Part shown: positions 37,021-45,161 of the stretch, piece after piece | Layout of the letters: every line of letters begins with the position of its first letter | Position numbering within the stretch: the stretch's first letter is position 1 | Assembly: GCA_021604505.1 (NCBI GenBank) | Contig: BQJC01000001.1 | Coordinates: forward strand, 248,001 to 312,000 | DNA from: Nitrospinaceae bacterium | GTDB lineage: Bacteria > Nitrospinota > Nitrospinia > Nitrospinales > VA-1 | Length of the DNA stretch: 64,000 bases | Direction of reading: 5' to 3' | Translations under genes and position numbers: made by a program | The notes under the pieces: model-generated | Database searches by the model: none | What the model saw: the letters and a program-made list of their open reading frames with translations, nothing else | What the model was told of the DNA's origin: nothing

Positions 37021-37407
37021 CTACTTGGGGGTTTTAGTTGTTTTCGCGTTTCGCTTACCTGAATAAGGATTCTTTGCCGCAGGCTTTTTCGCCGTGGCCT
37101 TGGGCGCCGGGGGAGCGGCTTCCGGCTTTTTGGGAGCGCTCTCCCCTTCCTTGGCGGCAGGGGCTTCCGGTGCGGCGGGCTTTGCCTGTGTTTGCTCCTT
37201 ATCCCAACCCTGCTTCCTGGAGTCCGAGGGGTAATCGTTCACGTACCAGCCGGATCCCTTCAGTATGAATCCCGAAGCCGAGACCAGGCGTTGCACTTTG
37301 CCATTACATCCATTTTCATTATGCTTTTTCAATGGCTTGGCAGAAATTGGCTGAATCATTTCAAACGTGGTGTTGCATTTTTCACATTCGTATTCATAAA
37401 TAGGCAT
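37021..37407 (-). CDS. FmdB-family zinc-ribbon protein
   Basis: 128 residues. The N-terminal zinc ribbon is MPIYEYECEKCNTTFEMI followed by CNGKVQRLVSASGFILKGSGWY, with CxxC and a later Cys, typical of FmdB-like putative regulatory proteins. The C-terminal half is a low-complexity Ala/Pro/Lys tail, longer than usual. Function is unknown. It is upstream of, and probably co-transcribed with, the NtrB/NtrC-like genes. Confidence 0.85.
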   Translation of the reverse strand: MPIYEYECEKCNTTFEMIQPISAKPLKKHNENGCNGKVQRLVSASGFILKGSGWYVNDYPSDSRKQGWDKEQTQAKPAAPEAPAAKEGESAPKKPEAAPPAPKATAKKPAAKNPYSGKRNAKTTKTPK

Positions 37408-37528
37408 TTATTGCGACTCCATGACATCGGCTTTGATCGGCATATTATTATTTAACAGGATAGAATTGAAATGGAGGAAAGGCAAGTTTCCCGGCAGTTT
37501 TTTGTGAAAAAAGCCGGATATAAGGAGG

Positions 37529-38458
37529 TCAAACCTCTGTCAGCCAATGATCAAACTGAGTATTGTCGCCACGGACGATGTCAAAAAACGTTTTTTGAAT
37601 CCGATCGGTGATTTCCCCTTTTTTCCCCGACCCGATAACCCGGTTATCCACTTCCCGAACCGGAGTGATTTCCGCCGCCGTTCCCGTTAGAAAAATCTCA
37701 TCCGCGATATACAACTCATCCCGGGTGACATTCCGCTCTTTCACATTGATATTCAAGTCCTTGCAGATCTCTAAAACTGCATCCCGGGTGATCCCGTCCA
37801 GATTCGAGCAGGAGAGGGAAGGGGTGCTGAGCGTTCCTTTATGAAGCAGGAAGATATTTTCGCCCGAGCCCTCAGAGACGAATCCATGAGGATCGAGAAG
37901 AATTCCTTCATCGTACCCATCTTGCACCGCTTCCGCCTTGGCCATGATTGAATTGATATAAAAGCCCGTGGCCTTGGCCTTGGTCATGGAGATATTGACG
38001 TGATGCCGGGTGAACGAGGAGACGCGCACCCGAATTCCCTTGTTGAGCCCGTCTTCGCCGAGGTACGTGCCCCAGGGCCATGCCGCTATGGCGACCCGCA
38101 CATCGACCCCCCTTGGGTTCAGTCCCATTTTATTGTCTCCCAGAAAGACAATAGGACGGATATAGCATTCCTCCAGCCGGTTTTCGCGCACCACCTGGAC
38201 AGTCGCATTAAAAATCTTATCCTTAGTAAAAGGAATTTCGATCCCCAAAATGGCTGCGGAATCGAACAGGCGGTCTACATGTTCCTGAAGCCGGAAAATG
38301 ATCGATGCTTTTTTATTTGTTTGGTAACAGCGGATGCCCTCAAAGACCCCATAGCCGTAATGTAATGTGTGTGTTAGAATATGCACATTGGCTTCGTGCC
38401 AGGGAACCAGTTTTCCATCCATCCAGATTTTTTCAGATTTTTCCAAGTCAAACCTCAA
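37529..38458 (-). CDS. ilvE: Branched-chain amino acid aminotransferase
   Basis: 309 residues, fold IV PLP enzyme. Motifs are KIWMDGKLVPWHEANVHILTHTLHYG, FEGIRCYQT, RPIVFLGDN, the probable PLP-Lys in SMTKAKATGFYINS, GFVSEGSGENIF and LDGITRDAVLEI. It performs the last step of Ile, Leu and Val synthesis with glutamate. The start is TTG at 38458; the next Met would cut the conserved N-terminus. It is a single gene, with two tRNA genes beyond its start on the other strand. Confidence 0.92.
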   Translation of the reverse strand: MRFDLEKSEKIWMDGKLVPWHEANVHILTHTLHYGYGVFEGIRCYQTNKKASIIFRLQEHVDRLFDSAAILGIEIPFTKDKIFNATVQVVRENRLEECYIRPIVFLGDNKMGLNPRGVDVRVAIAAWPWGTYLGEDGLNKGIRVRVSSFTRHHVNISMTKAKATGFYINSIMAKAEAVQDGYDEGILLDPHGFVSEGSGENIFLLHKGTLSTPSLSCSNLDGITRDAVLEICKDLNINVKERNVTRDELYIADEIFLTGTAAEITPVREVDNRVIGSGKKGEITDRIQKTFFDIVRGDNTQFDHWLTEV

Positions 38459-38571
38459 ATGATGCGGTGAACAAGCTAAAGTAAGATATTATTGGCCCTT
38501 CTCGATAAAATCAAGGCAAATAAATTCATTGACATGGTAATATAGGTTTGCTAGTTTTCTGCTTCCATTAC

Positions 38572-38644
38572 GGGCCGCTAGCTCAGTTGGTAGAGCACTT
38601 GACTTTTAATCAAGTGGTCGAAGGTTCGATCCCTTCGCGGCTCA
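38572..38644 (+). tRNA. tRNA-Lys (anticodon TTT)
   Basis: A 73-base cloverleaf. The acceptor stem GGGCCGC pairs with GCGGCTC, the D-arm is GCTCAGTTGG, the anticodon loop CTTTTAA reads TTT, and the T-arm is GGTTCGATCC. The 3-prime CCA is not encoded (CTT follows the discriminator A). It is 33 bases upstream of tRNA-Glu. Confidence 0.95.
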
Positions 38645-38676
38645 CTTTTCTTTTTTCCGACCAAGGATATCAGAGC

Positions 38677-38754
38677 GTCCCCATCGTCTAGCCTGGCCCA
38701 GGACACCGGCCTTTCACGCCGGCGACGCGGGTTCGAATCCCGCTGGGGACGCCA
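38677..38754 (+). tRNA. tRNA-Glu (anticodon TTC)
   Basis: A cloverleaf with acceptor GTCCCCA/TGGGGAC, anticodon loop CTTTCAC reading TTC, and T-arm GGTTCGAATCC. Unlike the neighbouring tRNA-Lys, the terminal CCA is encoded (38752-38754). Both may derive from one transcript. Confidence 0.95.
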
Positions 38755-38866
38755 ATTTCCGCTCGATCTCCTCGTGAGTGACCGTACGTGGGGTTTTCGC
38801 CCGCCATCCATTCGAAAGCAAGTCGCATACTTTAAGGTAGGTTCAGATTGGGGAAACCCAATTCCA

Positions 38867-39208
38867 TTAAATGCCGTCCAAGGCATTTTCCGTGGATTCA
38901 TAAATTTCAAAAACAGGCAATAGTTTGGCTATGCTGAACACATCCCTGACCATAGAACTCAGACCGGTCAGTCGGAATTTAGTGTGGTTATGGTGACTCC
39001 ATTGCAATCCCTCCACCAGTATGGCGAGACCAAAACTATTGATGAAGGTTACCTTGGAAAGGTCCACGATTATTCCTCTGGGATTATTTTTGAATAAATC
39101 GGTTAAATAGGACTGAACCTGGGTCGACCCATTCATATCGATATCTCCCTGGATCCTGACGGCTACCGCTCTGTCGCTGGCTTGGGTAAAATGGATGGAA
39201 GTTTTCAT
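38867..39208 (-). CDS. STAS-domain anti-sigma antagonist-like protein
   Basis: 113 residues from the ATG at 39208, preceded by a GGGGGG-type ribosome site; an ATG at 39271 sits in the transcript leader. Single STAS domain (RAVAVRIQGDIDMNGSTQVQSYL; IIVDLSKVTFINSFGLAILVEGLQ). Ser in NSFG occupies the phosphorylatable position of SpoIIAA-type antagonists. It is a paralogue of 59135-59476: both are 113 residues and end F-x-IY-x-ST-x-x-AL-x-x-I. It is controlled by the sigma-54 promoter at 39328. No partner kinase is in the window, so whether it acts as an antagonist or a scaffold is open. Confidence 0.85.
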   Translation of the reverse strand: MKTSIHFTQASDRAVAVRIQGDIDMNGSTQVQSYLTDLFKNNPRGIIVDLSKVTFINSFGLAILVEGLQWSHHNHTKFRLTGLSSMVRDVFSIAKLLPVFEIYESTENALDGI

Positions 39209-39270
39209 TTTTAGTTCCCCCCTTGAATTCGGTTCATCGACTTCGTTGTTTCGCTTGGGTTGGTTTTTCA

Positions 39271-39315
39271 CGAGTGATGCTCCTTTAAAGAAGCTGGGGT
39301 CCCGCTCCCCATATG
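39271..39315 (-). promoter_or_regulatory. Conserved structured 5-prime leader, copy 1
   Basis: 45 bases starting near the expected sigma-54 transcription start. On the minus strand it holds GGGGAGCGGGACCCC (hairpin), a GCTTC...GGAGC segment and TCACTCG. It aligns without gaps to the leader at 56900-56944 with roughly three quarters identity. Confidence 0.65.
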
Positions 39316-39327
39316 TTCTTTTGTAAT

Positions 39328-39343
39328 TGCATCCGTCGTGCCA
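39328..39343 (-). promoter_or_regulatory. Sigma-54 promoter for the STAS gene
   Basis: Minus-strand TGGCACGACGGATGCA has GG and GC separated by ten bases, matching the -24/-12 consensus TGGCACG-N4-TTGCA. It lies about 120 bases before the STAS start. Confidence 0.85.
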
Positions 39344-39426
39344 AAGCCCAATAAGAAAATAAACGCTTTAAAACCAGGTGGTTACTTGGAAGGGGCAGAA
39401 ATTCGATTGAGACGAAGGTGATGACC

Positions 39427-39446
39427 ATGCATGAACCATGCATGGT
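39427..39446. promoter_or_regulatory. Candidate enhancer-binding site (UAS) for the STAS promoter
   Basis: ATGCATGAACCATGCATGGT, one mismatch from the dyad ATGCATGG-A/T-CCATGCAT, 98 bases upstream of the -12 element. A second half-site (CCATGCAT) follows at about 39468. Confidence 0.75.
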
Positions 39447-39578
39447 AAACCAGGGAAACTCACTCTCCATGCATTACCAGGAATGGAAGCCAGTCAGTTC
39501 AATACAATCAATGGAGCTGAAAGATTTGGGCGGGATTTATGGAGTAAGAAATTCAGGGGTGTCCAATGCGGCGCTTTA

Positions 39579-39622
39579 AAACAACCTCCTGTGGCTGAAT
39601 TCATTTAACGGGAGGGTTTTAA
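39579..39622 (-). terminator. Possible terminator after the curlin/coiled-coil gene
   Basis: AAAACaaCCTCC pairs with GGAGGgTTTT across a 22-base loop, roughly 90 bases past the stop of the gene ending at 39707 on the minus strand. The remaining 39447-39706 has no gene. Confidence 0.45.
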
Positions 39623-39706
39623 AAGGAGGTAAAGGTTGTAATCCATCAAGCCGATTGCCTCGAACGTTATTTCAGGACAACCGGCATGATAACAATTTGC
39701 TCCTTT

Positions 39707-40477
39707 TCAGTTTCCCAGGTCAATAGTGGTCTTGTTATTTGATCCGCTTTGGCGAATTTGGGCCGAGTTATTTTTTCCCCTCTGGACGATGCTCCCCTTG
39801 TTATTGTTTCCCTGTTGATCAATGCTTCCTTTGTTGTTCTTGCCATCCTGAAGAAGTTGAAGCTGGTTGTCCTCCCCGGACTGGGTCAGATTTTTTTCGT
39901 TGTTTTCCCCCATCTGGATGACGACCCGGGAATTGTTTTGGTCATCGGTGATGATCTGCTCCTGAGGTTCCCTGGCGTTGTCCATAGGTTCCGCATTGCC
40001 ATCCATATCCTTCTGTGCCCCTTCCTGCTGGGAGAGAAGAAATTCCTTTCTTTTTTTCTTCATTTCCGTTTCCATCTCTTCTCGTCGCATTTCAAATTCT
40101 TTTCTCATTCGTTGCCTCCGCAGTTCCAGTTCTTTTTTCCGGGCAATAATCTCACGGCTTCTAATAGACCTTTTTCCTGAAATCTGAGCTGAGTGGAAAT
40201 TCGATCTGTTGAAAGACGGAATGCCGTCAATAGAATTTTTCTGTTCAAAAAACGACTTCCGTGGGTAAAGCGCATTGATCTGCTGCTCATAACTTTCCTG
40301 GTAAACGCCCGGTTTGCTGTCCTTTGGAAGTTCCGCCGGATCCACGAAAAGGAGGGTCTGCCCGGAGGCGCCTGATGGAAGAATCATTGCCAGAGAAATA
40401 AGGGCTGCCCGCGCCCAGTAGGGGTTTTTGTTTTTTAGGCTTTTGTTTTTTGTGCAGATTTTATTCATATCTTGCAT
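39707..40477 (-). CDS. Secreted coiled-coil protein with curlin-like repeats
   Basis: 256 residues from the ATG at 40477 (GAAGGA upstream). Signal peptide (ARAALISLAMILPSGASG). Residues about 40-110 form a Tyr/Gln-rich head (YQESYEQQINALYPRKSFF, then GIPSFNRSNF), shared with the protein at 42040. A charged helix (RKKELELRRQRMRKEFEMRR) follows. The C-terminal 75 residues carry about seven 11-residue curlin-type half repeats, e.g. KNLTQSGEDNQ, LQLLQDGKNNK, GSIDQQGNNNK. It may be a nucleator or CsgB/F-like minor subunit that tethers amyloid to the surface (inference). It lies 49 bases after the CsgG-like gene. Confidence 0.8.
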   Translation of the reverse strand: MQDMNKICTKNKSLKNKNPYWARAALISLAMILPSGASGQTLLFVDPAELPKDSKPGVYQESYEQQINALYPRKSFFEQKNSIDGIPSFNRSNFHSAQISGKRSIRSREIIARKKELELRRQRMRKEFEMRREEMETEMKKKRKEFLLSQQEGAQKDMDGNAEPMDNAREPQEQIITDDQNNSRVVIQMGENNEKNLTQSGEDNQLQLLQDGKNNKGSIDQQGNNNKGSIVQRGKNNSAQIRQSGSNNKTTIDLGN

Positions 40478-40526
40478 GGCCGGTTCCTTCAATAAATAAG
40501 TTGTTGGTTTGAGACCATAATGTTCT

Positions 40527-41762
40527 TTAATTTTTTGCCATCTGTATGGCAGAGGATGGGTCTGCGACTGAAGCCAATCCCTTCTTTTTCCTTTCGATCA
40601 ATATATAGCCTTTTTTAATGACCTGGCCATTGGATGCGAAAGCCTTCGAATACTTTTCCTCAGGAGAGGAAACCACGACCGTGCCTACCTTTTTTTTAAG
40701 CGAGCCGAGTTTTTCCCCTGTATCCGGGTCGATCAGTTCTGTGCCAGGGGCGTAAACATCAAACATGTCGCCCCCGAAGACGTTGTTTCGGCTGCCGATG
40801 TTGGTATACAGAGAATCACCGCTGACTTTGATGATTTTCCCTTCGAAGGGAATCTGGTTGAGGTTGTTCGCGATCACTCGCACGGCTTTGTCGATAACCA
40901 TTTGAACGGATTTGCTGAGAGCCGTGTTTTCAAATTTTTCTGCGTCGAATCCGAAACCCATGTAGGAAACGCCGACCTTGTATCCCGTTCCTTTGGATTT
41001 TCCTTCCAGCCTTACAGAATCGATCACCTCCCCCGATGTGGTGTCGATGATTCGTAAAATCAACCCGACGTGAGCCGTGGCTGATTCCCCGCCCAAGGAA
41101 AATCCATTGTAACTTAAGCCCACACCGCCTCCTGACTCCTCCAGTTGAAACTCTGTAATGGCGCCTTTGATCATGATCTGGGCCGGAACCACACTTCCGG
41201 TTTTGGCAACCTTAGAGGCCCTGGCTCGTCCGCTTCGGGCGAAATCCTGCTCGTAAAGGACGTCTGAAATCGAAGCTCGTTCTAAAACAACGAAATTCGC
41301 ACTTTCAACCAGGGCGTTGGTGAGTTGATCGGCCATGCCCGACCCCAGATTGATCTGCCCCGCCGCCGTCGTGCGATTTTCAAATCGGGCCACCGCGATG
41401 GTCTTTCTAAACTGTGCTTTAGGAATTTGTTGCAGGTTATTTTTTTTGATGGCAACGGGAGCGCCTGCCCTGCCGGGTGTGCGTTTAACAGGGGTTGGCT
41501 CGGCAGTTTTTAAAGGATTTCCTTCATATCCAGATGTTTCCCAGGATTCATAATTGCTTGCCTGAGCATTTTGCCGGGTGGCTATTGAGTGATTCGCCTT
41601 GTTGTCAATTCTTGAGGTTCTCGATGGGCCCGATTCATCTGTGGAATATCCGTCAAATCCGGACGTTTCCCAAGACTCATAAGCATTGACCTCAGCACCA
41701 CCTGCAAAAAGAGCGAGAGCTGCAATCAGGACGATGGATTGGAGATTGGGTGCATTTTTCAT
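40527..41762 (-). CDS. CsgG-family secretion channel protein (non-lipidated)
   Basis: 411 residues from the ATG at 41762 (GGGAGGG upstream). A cleavable signal peptide (LQSIVLIAALALFAGGAEVNA-YE) has no lipobox Cys. The mature start carries a duplicated YESWETSGF/Y-D/EG motif. The CsgG domain follows with KTIAVARFENRTTAAGQINLGSGMADQLTNAL, VPAQIMIKGAITEFQLEE and a later SLKKKVGTVVVSSPEEKYS. CsgG forms the outer-membrane curli secretion nonamer. It is a paralogue of 42768-43814, which has the lipobox. The curlin/coiled-coil gene follows it. This operon uses the sigma-54 promoter at 41838. Confidence 0.88.
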   Translation of the reverse strand: MKNAPNLQSIVLIAALALFAGGAEVNAYESWETSGFDGYSTDESGPSRTSRIDNKANHSIATRQNAQASNYESWETSGYEGNPLKTAEPTPVKRTPGRAGAPVAIKKNNLQQIPKAQFRKTIAVARFENRTTAAGQINLGSGMADQLTNALVESANFVVLERASISDVLYEQDFARSGRARASKVAKTGSVVPAQIMIKGAITEFQLEESGGGVGLSYNGFSLGGESATAHVGLILRIIDTTSGEVIDSVRLEGKSKGTGYKVGVSYMGFGFDAEKFENTALSKSVQMVIDKAVRVIANNLNQIPFEGKIIKVSGDSLYTNIGSRNNVFGGDMFDVYAPGTELIDPDTGEKLGSLKKKVGTVVVSSPEEKYSKAFASNGQVIKKGYILIERKKKGLASVADPSSAIQMAKN

Positions 41763-41837
41763 TGGGTGTTCCCTCCCTGCTTTCATGAATGACCACTGAT
41801 TTAGAAGAAGACTCGTTAAGTGTTCTCCGTTTAATAA

Positions 41838-41853
41838 AGCAGGAGACGTGCCA
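41838..41853 (-). promoter_or_regulatory. Sigma-54 promoter for the non-lipidated csgG-like operon
   Basis: Minus-strand TGGCACGTCTCCTGCT: GG and GC separated by ten bases. Leader to the start codon is about 65 bases. Confidence 0.8.
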
Positions 41854-41949
41854 AATTTTGAGTGAGCTCGTCTTAGATTGTTAAACCATTAAATTACAAG
41901 TAAATTAAAGTTTCTTACGGATTTTCCTTATCAGTAGATGGTCTTATCC

Positions 41950-41970
41950 ATGCATGGGGATTGCATGGAT
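41950..41970. promoter_or_regulatory. Candidate UAS for the 41838 promoter
   Basis: ATGCATGGGG followed by ATTGCATGGAT: an expanded, imperfect version of the dyad, about 111 bases upstream of the -12 element. Confidence 0.55.
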
Positions 41971-42039
41971 CAGGGGTTGAAAGAAAGAACCATGCAGAAC
42001 CCATCACTGACTGAAAATATTTTTTCCCCATGGTTGGTA

Positions 42040-42717
42040 TTATTTCTGAATATCCACCAGGGCGCTGTTGCCGGAACCTTCCTGGATCACGGTAACGTTA
42101 CTTTTTACAGATCCTTCAGGGTTTCCCGTTTTCGGGATGAGATTTCCTTCATCATCTTGTGTGATCTGGATAATGACCTCAGTGTTGTTCTGGTTGTCTA
42201 CCAGGATGGGGGCGCCCGGTGGAAAGGACCCACCAAGAGAAACTCCTGGACCCACGACAGGAGAGCCCGTTTCTACGAACTCACCAAAGGGGCCGCTTCC
42301 CCCCTGGCCATAGCCCTGGATTCCTGATGAGGCCTGCTGTTGGTTTTGCAGGCTAAGCTGTCTTTGTTTCAGGTCCGTTTCCATCAGTTCTTTTTGAAGT
42401 TCGAATTCCTTTTCACGGCGCATCTCCTCCCGGCTTCGGTAGGCTCGCGCCTCGGCCTCGTAAAAGTTTTTGAACGTTGGCCGCCGCGAAGAAGGAATCC
42501 CGTAGGAAAACTGATTTTGTTCGAACGATTCCCGCTGATAAGGGGTTTGGACTTCCTGCTGGTAGGTTTCCTGATAAGCGCTGGACTCGATTTCCTGCTG
42601 CGCGCCTGCCGCGGCAGGAATCAAAAGCGCCATGCAGAAAAGCCCCAAAGGATGGGCCCATTTAATTTTTTTTGAAATGTTCTTTCTTGGTAATTGTTTG
42701 TTTATCGTAAAGATCAT
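42040..42717 (-). CDS. Secreted curlin-like accessory protein
   Basis: 225 residues. Signal peptide (GLFCMALLIPAAAGA-QQ). A Tyr/Gln-rich head YQETYQQEVQTPYQRESFEQ, then YGIPSSRRPTFKNFYE and a charged helix, parallel to the head of the protein at 39707. The C-terminal part has only about two weak curlin-like segments (NNTEVIIQITQDDEGN; VTVIQEGSGNSALVDIQ) and a Gly/Pro linker. It directly follows the lipoprotein CsgG gene (50 bases). A role in amyloid export or anchoring is likely but unproven. GGGGACGT precedes the ATG at 42717. Confidence 0.75.
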   Translation of the reverse strand: MIFTINKQLPRKNISKKIKWAHPLGLFCMALLIPAAAGAQQEIESSAYQETYQQEVQTPYQRESFEQNQFSYGIPSSRRPTFKNFYEAEARAYRSREEMRREKEFELQKELMETDLKQRQLSLQNQQQASSGIQGYGQGGSGPFGEFVETGSPVVGPGVSLGGSFPPGAPILVDNQNNTEVIIQITQDDEGNLIPKTGNPEGSVKSNVTVIQEGSGNSALVDIQK

Positions 42718-42767
42718 GGTTACGTCCCCTTTATTGAAAGTTTATAATTAGAAAACTTAGACCGCAT

Positions 42768-43814
42768 TTAATGTTTACTGGGAAACCCTTTAGCCGGCAG
42801 GTTCCTCTCCATTAAGATATATCCCTTTTTTAGAATTTCCCCATTAGCCGCAAACGCCTTAGAGAACTTTTTCTGCGGCGAGGAAATAACAACAGTACCT
42901 ACTTTTTTCTTCAGTGAACCAAGTTGTTCACCGGTATCGGGATCGATCAATTCATCTCCAGGGGAATAAACGTCGAACAAATCCCCGCCATGGACCTGGT
43001 TACGGCTGCCGATGTTTGTGTAACAGGAATCCCCTTCCATCCAGATCACCTTGCCCTGAAACGGAATCTGGTTTAAATGATTGGCAATCCTTTCCACTCC
43101 CTTATCTATGACCTTTTGAACGGCCTTACTGAGAGCCGTATTGTCAAATTTTTCCCCATCGATTCCGACTCCCATGTAAGAGACCCCAAATTTGTATCCC
43201 TTACCCTCCGCTTTGCCTTCCAGGCGGACAGAATCGAGGACCCGGCCCGTGGTGGTGTCAATGATTCTCAAGATAAGGGCTAGATGGGCTATGGAGCTCT
43301 CCCCGCCTACGGAAAACCCCTTGTAGCTGACACCCGCGCCGAGGCCGGCTTCCTGTAATTGAAACTCGGTAATGGATCCCTTAATCAGGATTTGAGCCGG
43401 CACCATTTTTCCGGTACCGGCGGTCGTCGAGTCCTGTGCTCGTTTGCTGCGAGCAAAATCCTGCTCGTAAAGAACATCCGCGATCCCCCGTCTTTCCAGA
43501 ACAACGAAATTACCGCTTTGAACCAAGGCATTGGTGAGCTGGTCGGCCATTCCGGAACCCAGGTTGATTTGGCCGGCGGCCGTCGTGCGGTTTTCAAACT
43601 TGGCCACGGCGATGGTTTTTCTGAATTGGGCTTTCTGGATGGCCGGTTTCTTATCAAGGATTTTTTGATTTCCAGCAAATGGAATTTCAAGGCCGTTCAT
43701 GGAATTCATGGGGCCCGAATTCATGCCCTCATTGGCGTTCGGAACCGAAGCACATCCCCCTGAAAAAACAACCGCTAGAAAAACTAAAATGGTTAATGTC
43801 CTCTGAATTTTCAT
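42768..43814 (-). CDS. csgG: CsgG-family outer-membrane lipoprotein
   Basis: 348 residues from the ATG at 43814 (GGAAAG upstream); an ATG at 43838 is less well placed. Lipoprotein signal LTILVFLAVVFSGGCAS, with Cys as first mature residue. The CsgG domain is nearly the same as its paralogue at 40527: KTIAVAKFENRTTAAGQINLG, VPAQILIKGSITEFQLQE, SLKKKVGTVVISSPQKKFS. It is expected to form the curli-type secretion pore. First gene of an operon under the sigma-54 promoter at 43882. Confidence 0.9.
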   Translation of the reverse strand: MKIQRTLTILVFLAVVFSGGCASVPNANEGMNSGPMNSMNGLEIPFAGNQKILDKKPAIQKAQFRKTIAVAKFENRTTAAGQINLGSGMADQLTNALVQSGNFVVLERRGIADVLYEQDFARSKRAQDSTTAGTGKMVPAQILIKGSITEFQLQEAGLGAGVSYKGFSVGGESSIAHLALILRIIDTTTGRVLDSVRLEGKAEGKGYKFGVSYMGVGIDGEKFDNTALSKAVQKVIDKGVERIANHLNQIPFQGKVIWMEGDSCYTNIGSRNQVHGGDLFDVYSPGDELIDPDTGEQLGSLKKKVGTVVISSPQKKFSKAFAANGEILKKGYILMERNLPAKGFPSKH

Positions 43815-43881
43815 TTTTCTTTCCGTTTTATGATTCATCAGTGACCTTTTGCATAGAGGTCATGAACAGCACCTAATGAAA

Positions 43882-43897
43882 AGCATGGATGATGCCA
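43882..43897 (-). promoter_or_regulatory. Sigma-54 promoter for the csgG lipoprotein operon
   Basis: Minus-strand TGGCATCATCCATGCT with ten bases between GG and GC. Leader to the ATG is about 57 bases. Confidence 0.75.
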
Positions 43898-43990
43898 AAC
43901 GCATGAAAAAAAAATAAATTCCTAAAATACCTTTTTTTATAGATTTTCACACCGTCTCTATCGCAATGCTTCCCATTGGGTTCTTTCGGA

Positions 43991-44010
43991 ATGCATGGTT
44001 CCATGCATGG
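43991..44010. promoter_or_regulatory. UAS shared by divergent promoters
   Basis: ATGCATGGTTCCATGCATGG, a near-perfect dyad with a two-base centre. It lies 108 bases from the minus-strand -12 (csgG lipoprotein) and 109 from the plus-strand -12 (curlin gene at 44209), so one site may serve both. Confidence 0.75.
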
Positions 44011-44106
44011 AGATGAAATGCAGGCGGGTTCCAGGCAGGCGGGCTTAAAGCGGATCAAAGTTTTTATGGTTTTAAAAATCAACGTTTAGCAAGTTTGCAA
44101 TAAGTT

Positions 44107-44122
44107 TGGCATGGGGAATGCA
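44107..44122 (+). promoter_or_regulatory. Sigma-54 promoter for the curlin gene at 44209
   Basis: TGGCATGGGGAATGCA, GG and GC ten bases apart. Divergent from the promoter at 43882. Confidence 0.8.
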
Positions 44123-44208
44123 CTAGAGGGTTTGCAGAAACGTTAAGAAATATTCTTAACAAGACAAAAGTCAAACTCACCACTCACTAAACCTGAAAGG
44201 AACTCATC

Positions 44209-44775
44209 ATGAAAAAGACTCAAATTTTTGCAATCGCCATGGCCGCCATCATCACTATGATCAGTGCTGGGAACAGCAGCGCGTTTGAATGGGATTCCCC
44301 TTACTATCAACCTAAAATGGAAAAAAAGTGGATGCATTCACCCATGGATCGCCCCTGGCATCCCCACAAGCGCTGCAAAGGTGAAAACTCTGCTACTTCC
44401 ATTCAGGAAGGTTTTGAAAATATCGGCCAGATTGGTATGAGCGGATGTCGAAACAACACCGAAGTCTACCAGACCGGTGAATACAATGAAGCCTTGGTCG
44501 ATGTAAAAGGCAAGTATAACAACAGCTACTTGAGCCAGTATGGCTACGAAAACAAGGCTGAGCTTTATCAGTCCAAACGCCGCAACGACGCGACCCTGAA
44601 TCAGTTCGGATACAACAACCGCGCTTTCATGGACCAGTACGGAAAACGCAACAAAGCGGATGTATTTCAGGACGGCGAAGATAACCAGGTATTTTTGAGC
44701 CAGGGCGGAAAAAAAGATTCTGCCTTCGTCAGCCAGATCGGTTCCGGAAATATCACCGAGATCATTCAAGATTAA
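44209..44775 (+). CDS. Secreted curlin-repeat (CsgA-like) protein
   Basis: 188 residues. ATG at 44209 with AAAGGAACTC upstream. Signal peptide (FAIAMAAIITMISAGNSSA-FE), then about 11 half-repeats of 11 residues with pattern A-x-x-x-Q-x-G-x-x-N, e.g. SYLSQYGYENK, ATLNQFGYNNR, AFMDQYGKRNK, AFVSQIGSGNI. That pattern builds the beta-helix of curli. Two Cys (HKRCKG and MSGCRNN), 23 residues apart, occur at the same spacing in the larger sister at 45162. Probably an amyloid fibre subunit exported through the CsgG pores. A strong terminator follows. Confidence 0.85.
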   Translation: MKKTQIFAIAMAAIITMISAGNSSAFEWDSPYYQPKMEKKWMHSPMDRPWHPHKRCKGENSATSIQEGFENIGQIGMSGCRNNTEVYQTGEYNEALVDVKGKYNNSYLSQYGYENKAELYQSKRRNDATLNQFGYNNRAFMDQYGKRNKADVFQDGEDNQVFLSQGGKKDSAFVSQIGSGNITEIIQD

Positions 44776-44817
44776 TAACGGATTCATTCTTAACTCATTC
44801 TGTCTTCCCTCATAATC

Positions 44818-44862
44818 AACCGGGTTCCTGGACTCCAACCCCAGGGACCCGGTTCTTTTTTT
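44818..44862 (+). terminator. Rho-independent terminator after curlin gene
   Basis: AACCGGGTTCCTGG pairs with CCAGGGACCCGGTT (14 bases per arm, one mismatch), then TTCTTTTTTT. Confidence 0.9.
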
Positions 44863-44945
44863 GCTTTCCATTTATCAGGCGGTGCTGATTATCAAGATTT
44901 CAATTTCCAAATCGGATTCTTTCCCACCCGCTTTTCAATAGAACC

Positions 44946-44965
44946 ATGCATGGTCCGATGCATGG
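44946..44965. promoter_or_regulatory. Candidate UAS for the large curlin gene
   Basis: ATGCATGGTCCGATGCATGG, the dyad with one inserted base. It lies about 94 bases upstream of the -12 element at 45059-45060. Confidence 0.7.
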
Positions 44966-45046
44966 AGCCCGTCTTCCTCTTCAAGGTAAAAGGCCAACTT
45001 TGTCGTAACCTTTTGTTTTTAAATAAGAAGAAATTTGTTTTCTGTT

Positions 45047-45062
45047 TGGCACGCTGCCTGCA
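45047..45062 (+). promoter_or_regulatory. Sigma-54 promoter for the large curlin gene
   Basis: TGGCACGCTGCCTGCA, GG and GC ten bases apart, about 100 bases before the start at 45162. Confidence 0.85.
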
Positions 45063-45161
45063 CTACATAAAGTCAGAAAAGTTGATTGAAGCTGAGTCCA
45101 CGAGGCTAACAACCCAATGAATAAAACCCAAACAAACCAAATTCTGAAAGGAGCACCCAAA

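Noticed and set aside
38578-38910. 110-residue minus-strand frame across both tRNA genes
   Set aside because: It is the antisense of tRNA-Lys and tRNA-Glu (the Arg-rich SNPRRRRERP pattern is a well-known artefact of such frames).
41938-42327. 129-residue plus-strand frame
   Set aside because: Antisense to the curlin-like accessory gene and starting in the regulatory dyad.
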